DNA of 45,994 bases from Streptococcus sobrinus DSM 20742 = ATCC 33478 (GTDB lineage Bacteria; Bacillota; Bacilli; Lactobacillales; Streptococcaceae): positions 1 to 45,994 of the forward strand of contig NZ_JMLC01000018.1 in the NCBI RefSeq assembly GCF_000686605.1, read 5' to 3'. The position numbers and the translations under genes were made by a program. Below the pieces are notes generated by a model. That model did not search any database. It saw only the letters and a program-made list of their open reading frames with translations, and was not told where the DNA came from. Of this stretch, positions 39,252 to 45,994 are shown piece by piece. The stretch's first letter is position 1; the number at the start of each line of letters is the position of its first letter.

Positions 39252-39280
39252 TTGTAAAACGCTTACAGATATTTTATAAT
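39252..39280 (+). promoter_or_regulatory. Fructanase promoter with overlapping operator-like inverted repeat
   Basis: TTGTAA and TATAAT are 17 bp apart. The -35 overlaps the inverted repeat TGTAA-AACGC-TTACA (39253-39267). This resembles a CcpA cre site with one extra base and also contains VicR-like TGTAAA. AAAGGAGG lies 10 bases before the ATG. Confidence 0.6.
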
Positions 39281-39315
39281 AATCGTGAAAATTCAAAAAA
39301 GGAGGAAAACTTATT

Positions 39316-42300
39316 ATGAAGGATAGTTCATCTAAGGAAAACAAACAGGCCGGTTGGTATATGCACAAGCGTGGTAAACACTGGATTTTTGGCTGTAGCC
39401 TTGTTACCCTGCTCGTCGCAGGGCTGGCACTCGCAAGCCCCGTCTATGCTGAGGATACCACTGCAACAACTGCTAGTTCTTCCAGCACCCAGTTGGCTGA
39501 TGCTGGCGGAATTTCTGAAAAATCAGCAGACAATTCAGCAACGACTTCTACTTCTGCAACAGATAATCCAACGACTGTTGCTGATAAGCAAACCACTCCA
39601 GAAAGCCAAGATGCTTCTACTGGAGACGAAACTAGCAAAAGCGATGCCACACCTGAATCTGGTGAAACTGATGGGCAAGCAGCTGCTGATACTTCTACTG
39701 CAGCCGTTTCTGTTGAAGCTAATGAGCAAACGGATGTGGATTCAAGCAAGGGGGAAACTTCAACTGTCAAGCCTGCCGATGTAGCAGTCACCCTTGAAAA
39801 GGCCGATGCAGCCCAAGTTGCTGAAAAGGGCTATCAGACTAACTTGACTAATCTCAAACCAACAAATGGAACTTGGGAAGTTCGAGACGACGGTCTCTAC
39901 AGCAATGCTATTGACAAGGGTGACAGTTGGGAACTCTCTGATATTCAGGCTGATAATTTTGTCTATTCAACCGATGTTAAATTTCTCAAAGACCAAGGTG
40001 CTGTCGGTCTAATCTTCCGCAGCACTGATCCCAACAATGTTCAAAATAGCTATGCCATCAACATTGATGGAGGAACAAAGAAGAGCAAATTCTGGCGGTG
40101 GCAGGATGGTCAGGATCAACAACTGATTGATGAAAAAGAGATTAGTCCAAGTGACGATGGTAACTATTTCATCAGAGTTGTCGCTCTTGATTCCTGGCTA
40201 TCCTTCTACATCAACGGTCAATTAATCGGTTCTACCGGCGATTATACCCTACAAAAAGACGACAGGGGACAAACAACTGTTATCAAGGATGGCTATCTGG
40301 GCTTACTTAACTGGAATAGCGAAGTAGTCTTCCAAAACACCTACTACACGCCAATTACCGATGACTTAAATCCAGAATTAGAAGATGTTACTGTCACATC
40401 CGACCAAGGTAGCGTCGAAAAGAAAGGTCAGTTCTTGGCCAATGCTCCGATTAATATCCAGTATGTTGATAATGCCACGACTAGTGTAAAACTAACTATT
40501 AAGCCAAAAAATAATCAGGCGGATATCAAGATTACCGATAGCACCGGCAAGGAATATCAATTAACTGACAGCATTCCTCTGGCTGTTGGTGCTAATTATC
40601 TAACGGTGACCAGCACTGTTACGACTGAGGCTAATCAGGCCAGCCTGACCTATCGCATCAATGTCCATCGGCGACAAGCGAATGACGTTTATTACAATGA
40701 ACTCTTCCGCGACCAATACCACTACTCTGTCAAGGATGGCTGGGGCAATGACCCTAACGGTCTGGTCTACTATAAGGGCAAATATCACCTCTTCTATCAA
40801 TTCTATGATGATAATGTTTGGGGACCAATGCACTGGGCTCATGCGACCAGCACCGATTTGATTCATTGGGAAGAGCAACCAATTGCCCTCTACCCTGACA
40901 CCAACGGGACCATGTTCTCAGGTTGTATTGTCGTCGATGAACACAATACTTCTGGTTTCTTCAAAGATGGAGAAGGCGGACTGGTTGCCCTAGTGACGGC
41001 TGATGGCAACGGCCAACGTATTAAGTTGGCCTATAGCTCAGATGAGGGGCAAACCTGGACCAAGGTGGATCAAGTTGCGGCAGACTGGTCTAATGACCCG
41101 CTGCAAAGCAAGGATTTCCGCGACCCTAAGGTCTTCCATTGGAATAACAAATGGTTCATGGTTCTAGCTGGCGGTCCATTGCGTATCTATTCTTCCGATA
41201 ATCTAAGAGATTGGTCGGTTGAATCGACCTACCCAGACATCCAAACCGAATGTCCTGACCTCTATCCGATTCAAACCGATGATGGTACTGTCAAATGGGT
41301 CCTTTCCCGAGGTGGCCGCTACTACAAGGTTGGCGATTTCAAGCAAGTTGATGGTAAATGGACCTTCTGCCCAGATCAGGCCTATCAGGATTCCGATGGC
41401 ATTATGAATCTTGGTAAAGATTCCTACGCTGCCATGACCTATTATGTACAGGATTTTGGTAGCGAGGCCAATCCTACCATTCCAAAATTAACAGAACTAA
41501 ACTGGATGAATACCTGGGACTACTGTAACCTAGTCGGTAAGACCCTTGACCAAGACTTCAACGGAACCTATAATCTCAACCTGCAATTGGGATTGACCAA
41601 GGAAAATGATAGATATATCTTGACGCAAACTCCAATTAAAGCCTACGAGTCTCTTCGCGACACAGCTAAGGCTATAAACTATCAGGATGTTACGGTTTCG
41701 GCTAATAATGATTTACTCAAGGATGTTAAATCCGATAGCTATGAAATCGTCTCAACCTTTAGGCCAAGTGCAAGTACCACGAAGGTTGGCTTTAAATTAC
41801 GGCAATCACAAGACCAAGTCACTGTTGTCTCTTATGATCTACAAACTCAAGAACTCTCAATCGACCGTAGCAAATCAGGCATTATTATTAACGATAAATT
41901 TGCTGAAGTCAACAAGCAAAAGGTAACGACAAATGCTGATGGTAGCATTTCTCTTCATATCTTTGTCGACCGCGCTAGCCTTGAAGTCTTTGCTAAGGGA
42001 GACACTGTAGCTGGTGCCAACCAAATTTTCCCAGCTCCTGATAGCCTTGGAGCCAGTGTCTTCACGGAAGGTGGCGACGCTAAAGCTGATATTGCCTTTT
42101 ACCCACTTAAGTCTATCTGGACCAATAAGGTCGTAACAGACAAGCCATTCAAACTTGTCGGAACCGGCCAGGCTGAAACACGCTTGAATACTGGTCAGTC
42201 AACAAGTTTTGAGGCCTACCTAGCACCTGCTCAAGCCAAGCAGGAAGTAAACTGGCAATTAGATAAGCCTGACCTAGTTGACTTTAGTCAATCTGGTAAT

Positions 42301-43437
42301 AAGGTGACCTTGACTGCCAAAAAGGCTGGCAGTTTAACCCTGACGGCAAGCTCTAAGGAGGATCCTAGCTTGACCAAGGTCTACAAAATTAATATCTTTG
42401 AGAATAATTTTAAGACCAACTTGAAAAATCTCAAGGCTATTTCAGGGCAATGGGTGGTCGATGATAAAGAGCTGCTGGACAGCAATACCAGCGCTAATGA
42501 TGCCATTATGTCAACCGATATTGTCCCTTATGCTGAATATAAATTAGAAGCTGATGTTAAATATCAAAAGGGCTTGGTCAACATCTTCTTTGCCTCTCCG
42601 GCAACCGACCCAGCTAATGCCTACACCTTCCAATTGGGCGACCAAACCAGTGCACGACTTTACTACTTCCAAGGGGATACCATCACAGAAGAACCGCTCA
42701 CAAAGGCGCTCAATGATAATCTCTACCATCACCTTGAAATCAAGAAGACCAAGGATAGTGTGAGCCTGAGTATTGATGGACAAGAAGTTATGAGCCATAA
42801 ATTTGACACAGTTAAGGACTATTTCAATAAGGCCTATATTGGCCTGGGACTTTGGGATGGAGAGGTCGCTTTCCAAAATGTCTATCTGACTCCGCTCAAT
42901 CAGGAAGTTAAGTCGCAAGGCTGGTTCACCGCTAATCAAGCTTGGTATTATCGCAAGGCAGATGGCCAACTAGAGACTGGTTTGGCTGATATTGATGGAC
43001 AAACTCATTACTTCAATGCCGATGGCTCTCAAGTCAAGGGAGACTTCGCTTCACCCGATGGTGGCAAGACTTGGTACTACTTAGATAAAGATAATGGACA
43101 GGTTTTGACAGGCCTTCAAGTGATCAATGGTAAAACCTACTATTTCAACGCCGATGGCTCTCAAGTCAAAGGAGACTTCGCCTCGCCCGATGGTGGCAAG
43201 ACTTGGTACTACTTAGATAAAGATAATGGACAGGTTTTGACAGGCCTTCAAGTGATCAATGGTAAAACCTACTATTTCAATGCCGATGGCTCTCAAGTCA
43301 AAGGAGACTTCGCTTCGCCTGATGGCGGTATAACTTGGTATTACCTTGATAAGGATAATGGCCTTAGAGTAACGGGTAGACAAGTCATTAACGGTGAAGT
43401 TTGCTACTTCGACCAAGACGGTCGTCAACTCAAATAG
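39316..43437 (+). CDS. fruA: Secreted GH32 fructanase with C-terminal glucan-binding repeats
   Basis: The 1373-residue exoenzyme probably hydrolyses levan/inulin and sucrose. Residues 1-45 are an export signal (WYMHKRGKHW, cleaved near SPVYA), then a Thr/Ser/Glu-rich linker to about 150. A CBM66/laminin-G-like domain covers about 170-355 and a cadherin-like sandwich 355-450. GH32 spans about 460-930, with nucleophile Asp479 (GWGNDPNG), Asp603 (FRDPKV) and acid/base Glu645 (ECPD). An Ig-like domain and a second CBM66-like domain follow to about 1195. From about 1200 to the end are YG repeats, including 44-residue units. S. mutans FruA has the same core but an LPXTG wall anchor; here none is present. 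GH68 levansucrase is excluded by the motifs. The symbol is by analogy. Confidence 0.9.
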   Translation: MKDSSSKENKQAGWYMHKRGKHWIFGCSLVTLLVAGLALASPVYAEDTTATTASSSSTQLADAGGISEKSADNSATTSTSATDNPTTVADKQTTPESQDASTGDETSKSDATPESGETDGQAAADTSTAAVSVEANEQTDVDSSKGETSTVKPADVAVTLEKADAAQVAEKGYQTNLTNLKPTNGTWEVRDDGLYSNAIDKGDSWELSDIQADNFVYSTDVKFLKDQGAVGLIFRSTDPNNVQNSYAINIDGGTKKSKFWRWQDGQDQQLIDEKEISPSDDGNYFIRVVALDSWLSFYINGQLIGSTGDYTLQKDDRGQTTVIKDGYLGLLNWNSEVVFQNTYYTPITDDLNPELEDVTVTSDQGSVEKKGQFLANAPINIQYVDNATTSVKLTIKPKNNQADIKITDSTGKEYQLTDSIPLAVGANYLTVTSTVTTEANQASLTYRINVHRRQANDVYYNELFRDQYHYSVKDGWGNDPNGLVYYKGKYHLFYQFYDDNVWGPMHWAHATSTDLIHWEEQPIALYPDTNGTMFSGCIVVDEHNTSGFFKDGEGGLVALVTADGNGQRIKLAYSSDEGQTWTKVDQVAADWSNDPLQSKDFRDPKVFHWNNKWFMVLAGGPLRIYSSDNLRDWSVESTYPDIQTECPDLYPIQTDDGTVKWVLSRGGRYYKVGDFKQVDGKWTFCPDQAYQDSDGIMNLGKDSYAAMTYYVQDFGSEANPTIPKLTELNWMNTWDYCNLVGKTLDQDFNGTYNLNLQLGLTKENDRYILTQTPIKAYESLRDTAKAINYQDVTVSANNDLLKDVKSDSYEIVSTFRPSASTTKVGFKLRQSQDQVTVVSYDLQTQELSIDRSKSGIIINDKFAEVNKQKVTTNADGSISLHIFVDRASLEVFAKGDTVAGANQIFPAPDSLGASVFTEGGDAKADIAFYPLKSIWTNKVVTDKPFKLVGTGQAETRLNTGQSTSFEAYLAPAQAKQEVNWQLDKPDLVDFSQSGNKVTLTAKKAGSLTLTASSKEDPSLTKVYKINIFENNFKTNLKNLKAISGQWVVDDKELLDSNTSANDAIMSTDIVPYAEYKLEADVKYQKGLVNIFFASPATDPANAYTFQLGDQTSARLYYFQGDTITEEPLTKALNDNLYHHLEIKKTKDSVSLSIDGQEVMSHKFDTVKDYFNKAYIGLGLWDGEVAFQNVYLTPLNQEVKSQGWFTANQAWYYRKADGQLETGLADIDGQTHYFNADGSQVKGDFASPDGGKTWYYLDKDNGQVLTGLQVINGKTYYFNADGSQVKGDFASPDGGKTWYYLDKDNGQVLTGLQVINGKTYYFNADGSQVKGDFASPDGGITWYYLDKDNGLRVTGRQVINGEVCYFDQDGRQLK
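43021..43320 (+). repeat. 132-bp tandem repeats in the fructanase gene
   Basis: 43021-43152 and 43153-43284 are almost identical, and a third partial, more diverged unit starts at 43285. Each encodes a 44-residue glucan-binding repeat (GSQVKGDFASPDGG, TWYYLDKDNGQVLTG, LQVINGKTYYFNA). The low divergence suggests recent amplification. Confidence 0.9.
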
Positions 43438-43453
43438 TTTCTTGAATAAAAAG

Positions 43454-43516
43454 AAAGGCAGGTCTGACAAGAGGTCACCCAAAAGTGGCTTCGCAGTCAA
43501 ACCTGTCTTTTTTATT
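43454..43516. terminator. Bidirectional terminator between fructanase and the convergent operon
   Basis: AAAGGCAGGTCTGAC pairs with GTCAAACCTGTCTTT over 15 positions (one mismatch), enclosing a second stem. T-runs follow on both strands. It serves both convergent genes. Confidence 0.8.
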
Positions 43517-44012
43517 ACTTAAAATTCTCCAACCAGCGGGCAATCATGGCTTGATTGTCGCCCTTGAGGGTGAAATAGGAGCCGCGGATGGTGCCAGCTA
43601 GTTTGGATTTCTGGCGAGCAAATTTGAAACGGCCCTCCAGCTCGCTAGGAACTTCCATCCCATCAGAGAGCTTGAGTCCAACCGCTCGCTTCTTGGGATT
43701 GTCCAATTCATAGAGGACATCGATTGCCAAACCATCCTCATAAAAGACATGTGTCCAGAGAATGCGGTCCTCTAGGAAAAACTGGGCAATTTCTAAGGGC
43801 CTGGCCGCAAAGACCAGGTCCCTCTCTCGCTTGAGCAGGTCTTCAATATCAGCCATAAGTTCCGCTCTTTCTGAAATAGGCTGGGTTTCGAAATCCACCT
43901 TGAACTTATTCCAGAAGTAACGAGCTTCATTGGCCCGCAAGCCTGCTAGGCTTTCTGCGACCGGTGAGCTATCCAGTCCTTGACTGGATACATTTTTGAA
44001 ATCTATCTTCAT
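43515..44012 (-). CDS. Hypothetical protein, 165 aa
   Basis: The ATG at 44012-44010 (MKIDFKNVSSQGLDSSPVAE) overlaps the preceding stop by four bases (ATGA). The protein is soluble and mixed in charge, with no signal or membrane segment. Distinct stretches are LRANEARYFWNKFKVDFETQ, ERDLVFAARPLEIAQFFLED and AVGLKLSDGMEVPSELEGRF. I do not recognise the family. It is the last gene of an overlapping operon with a Pr6Pr membrane protein and a DJ-1/PfpI protein. Confidence 0.7.
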   Translation of the reverse strand: MKIDFKNVSSQGLDSSPVAESLAGLRANEARYFWNKFKVDFETQPISERAELMADIEDLLKRERDLVFAARPLEIAQFFLEDRILWTHVFYEDGLAIDVLYELDNPKKRAVGLKLSDGMEVPSELEGRFKFARQKSKLAGTIRGSYFTLKGDNQAMIARWLENFK

Positions 44013-44653
44013 GAGTTTTTCTCCTGCTTTTGCTGACTTGGCCCTATCCAAAATTTTACCAAACTAAAGAGATAGCCCAAGATGAGGTAAAAGATAAAAA
44101 GAGCCAGACTATTTTTGAGGACAAAGCCCCAACCATACTTATGGACATTGACAAAATAGTAAGGGAAGGGACTGTCCACTGCACCGGGAATGGTCCACTT
44201 GGTTATGAAGCCATTGCACAGAGCCAAAAAGCTGTAAGCCAACTGGAAACCCAACCAAAGCAGGGGATCCCAGAGTCTGTAGACCTTCTTGCGGTCAAAA
44301 TGTAAGGTGTCCAGTACAAAGCCTAAGGGGAGGATATAGTGAACTAGAAAATTCTCCAGATTCCAATAGGCCTGAACTTTCACTAACGGCGCCAAAAAGA
44401 AATGATAAATGATGAAGGTAATCAAAATCATAACTGTTAGACCACCTTTGAAGCGAAGCCAGTTAGTCCCCTGTAAAATAGCTTGTTGCCGCTTGCTCAT
44501 TAAATAAAGACTGAAGCCTAAAAAGCCTGTTACGGCAAGGTTGGAAAGAATGGTGTAATAGAGGAGCATGCCCGGTCCGTACTTGTAGAGTTGCAGGCTG
44601 AGACCCAGAAGCCCAAGAACAAATAAAATGCTGCGGTAAAGACGGACAATCAT
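44009..44653 (-). CDS. Pr6Pr-family integral membrane protein
   Basis: The 214-residue protein has six hydrophobic segments (near residues 5-25, 30-50, 70-90, 102-118, 128-150 and 180-200). It contains PYYFVNVHKYGWGFVLKN, the typical late motif of Pr6Pr membrane proteins (related to FAR-17a/AIG1). The biochemical role is unknown; eukaryotic relatives include fatty-acid-ester hydrolases, but that should not be transferred. Its start overlaps the DJ-1/PfpI gene stop (ATGA) and its stop overlaps the next start, so all three genes are coupled. Confidence 0.82.
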   Translation of the reverse strand: MIVRLYRSILFVLGLLGLSLQLYKYGPGMLLYYTILSNLAVTGFLGFSLYLMSKRQQAILQGTNWLRFKGGLTVMILITFIIYHFFLAPLVKVQAYWNLENFLVHYILPLGFVLDTLHFDRKKVYRLWDPLLWLGFQLAYSFLALCNGFITKWTIPGAVDSPFPYYFVNVHKYGWGFVLKNSLALFIFYLILGYLFSLVKFWIGPSQQKQEKNS

Positions 44654-45345
44654 TCTGCTTCACCTAGAAGCATGTCAGCCAAGGTTTCAGCCAATTCTTT
44701 GGTCGATTGTGGATTCTGTCCGGTCAAGAGACACCCCTCTAACTGAACGTGAGACTGGAAAGGACCAGCTTCACCAAAGTTTGCACCCAGTCTTTGCAGG
44801 CGGTCCTGTAAAAGGAAGGGAACATGGTCACTGTGGCCAACATGTAGTTCTTCAGCATTAGTATAACCTGTGACCGTTTTTCCTTCGACAAAGACTTGGT
44901 CATCAATCTCGAGAGCCTGATTTGTCAAAGCTGCCACACCATGACAGACTGCTGCTACTGGTTTTTGCATCTTAGTCATGGCTAAAATCCATTGGGCAGC
45001 TCGGGGATCTTGGACAAAGTCATACATAGCGCCGTGTCCGCCTGCGAAATAGATAGCTGAGTAATTCTCTGGATTTAGCTTATCTAAGGACTGTGAATTT
45101 ACCAACTCTGACATAAAACGAAGGTCATCGTAATAAGGCAGAGTTTGCTCATCCATAAATTGTTCCGAAAGGCTGTAGGGATCCAGTGGAATTTCTCCTC
45201 CCTTAAGACTGGCGATTTTAAAAGGGATACCCTTTTCTTCCATGATATGAATAAAATGGGTTAATTCCCCCAGCCAAAGGCCCGTTGGAATATCATAACC
45301 CTCATAGTGGTCTTGATTAGTTGCCAAAATTAAAATTGGTTTCAT
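44650..45345 (-). CDS. DJ-1/PfpI (class I GATase-like) protein
   Basis: The 231-residue protein has the Hsp31/DJ-1 nucleophile elbow PVAAVCHGVAAL and a conserved upstream acidic block (SAIYFAGGHGAMYDF). It opens with MKPILILATNQDHYEGYDIP. Family members include glyoxalase III, chaperones and deglycases; which applies here is unknown. I chose the ATG at 45345-45343, preceded by GAGGGAGAGAATC; 16 upstream codons are not family-like. It is the first gene of the three-gene ATGA-overlapping operon. Confidence 0.88.
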   Translation of the reverse strand: MKPILILATNQDHYEGYDIPTGLWLGELTHFIHIMEEKGIPFKIASLKGGEIPLDPYSLSEQFMDEQTLPYYDDLRFMSELVNSQSLDKLNPENYSAIYFAGGHGAMYDFVQDPRAAQWILAMTKMQKPVAAVCHGVAALTNQALEIDDQVFVEGKTVTGYTNAEELHVGHSDHVPFLLQDRLQRLGANFGEAGPFQSHVQLEGCLLTGQNPQSTKELAETLADMLLGEAE

Positions 45346-45735
45346 GATTCTCTCCCTCTCATGTAAAAATACTGTGTGTCCAAGCTCCTTCAATTTTTAA
45401 TATCCGTTTACTTGGACTTAACTTATTAAAAATATTCCCACCCCTCATTCCATCAGTAAAACTTTTTTCAATCAAGCTCTCACTCTCTCCCTGGGCTGTT
45501 TTCACTTGGCTAGTGAATTCATCAAAAGTTTCCTGACTTTTTAAAGGTGTTTGAACTTATATATTATAGCCTGTTAACTAATATAGGACAAGGAAAAAGC
45601 CTTGATGTCAGGCTTTTTAGGATGATTTTAAGTTAAGTCATGATAAATTGTAAAATATAGTGCAACAAAAAAACTCATAGCGTTTCATTGGTGTAAACTG
45701 TAAGTAACCACACAAACAGAACCCGAGGAAAAACT
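45346..45735. other. 390-bp gene-free stretch before the IS30 element
   Basis: It holds the upstream region of the DJ-1 operon, a hairpin at 45594-45618 (AAAAAGCCT/AGGCTTTTT) that could terminate either strand, and probably the left end of the IS30-like element after about 45645. Its inverted repeat could not be fixed without the other end. Confidence 0.5.
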
Positions 45736-45994
45736 ATGAGCTACTCCCATCTTACCATAACCGACCGAATAAAGATAGAAACCTACTTAGAATTAGGTTT
45801 GAAACCTTGCCAAATTGCAAATAAACTTGGCGTCCATAAGTCTACTATTTCAAGAGAGTTAAGACGATGCCAAAATGGTTATTCCGCAGCCTTAGCACAG
45901 GAACAGTACGACCACAGGGCTAAGCAAAAAGGTCGGAAGTCTCGTTTGACACCAAAGTTGAAAAAGGAAATTGAGGACGGTTTAAAATCCTCCT
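45736..45994 (+). mobile_element. IS30-family transposase, N-terminal part (runs off right edge)
   Basis: The ATG at 45736 opens a frame to the window end (86 codons) starting MSYSHLTITDRIKIETYLEL. The helix-turn-helix (LKPCQIANKLGVHKSTISRE followed by LRR) is the IS30 N-terminal DNA-binding domain, followed by Lys/Arg-rich sequence. The DDE domain lies outside the window, so whether the element is complete is unknown. Confidence 0.88.

Noticed and set aside
43021..43320. CRISPR-like array
   Set aside because: The repeats are contiguous, in frame and encode glucan-binding units, with no spacers. No CRISPR array was seen elsewhere.
39316..43437. Reading the large gene as a GH68 fructosyltransferase (ftf)
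   Set aside because: NDPNG, FRDPKV and ECPD are GH32 hydrolase motifs. The GH68 pattern is absent.

Overview
This window looks like a chromosome segment of a mutans-group oral Streptococcus, close to S. sobrinus / S. downei. The low GC, AGGAGG ribosome binding sites, extended -10 promoters (TGnTATAAT), L21-prp-L27 operon, PyrR-type pyrimidine operon and a 1590-residue glucansucrase all fit. The glucansucrase closely resembles the GTF-I of S. sobrinus / S. downei as I remember it; this is recognition from memory, not a database match. Both window edges lie inside insertion-sequence transposases: ISAs1-like at the left and IS30-like at the right.

Layout. About 0-5.8 kb is a decaying accessory stretch. 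It holds a transposase fragment, a 5'-truncated 6-phospho-beta-glucosidase, a VOC/HAD pair, small hypothetical proteins and a membrane-protein gene broken by a stop codon. About 5.8-16 kb runs on the minus strand: LysR regulator, lspA-rluD, then pyrR-pyrP-pyrB-carA-carB behind a PyrR attenuator. carA and carB are each preceded by a nearly identical ~150-bp repeat that reaches the start codon. About 16.3-27 kb is a glucan locus: a DUF1275 membrane protein, three plus-strand secreted proteins made mostly of YG-type glucan-binding repeats, and the convergent gtfI. About 27-28.9 kb has an 857-bp hairpin-rich gene-free region, then rplU-prp-rpmA with an L21 leader. About 29-39 kb is housekeeping: CapA-like protein, GNAT, cysteine desulfurase-thiI, a membrane protein coupled to folC, gor and uvrC. 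About 39.3-43.4 kb encodes a very large secreted GH32 fructanase that ends in glucan-binding repeats. About 43.5-45.3 kb is a tightly overlapped three-gene operon, followed by the IS30-like element.

How the genes fit together. GTF-I should make water-insoluble, alpha-1,3-rich glucan from sucrose. Three non-catalytic proteins with the same style of export signal and the same repeats should bind alpha-glucan. The fructanase carries the same repeats where the cell-wall-anchored FruA of S. mutans has an LPXTG anchor, so it is probably held in the glucan matrix. Three promoters of this set carry TGTAA-type half-sites or pairs that suggest VicR/WalR-type control. The most unusual signals are this glucan-tethered fructanase, the duplicated car leader with its hairpin-rich spacer, two apparently leaderless genes (a 173-residue unknown and uvrC), and the structured gene-free region upstream of gtfI.
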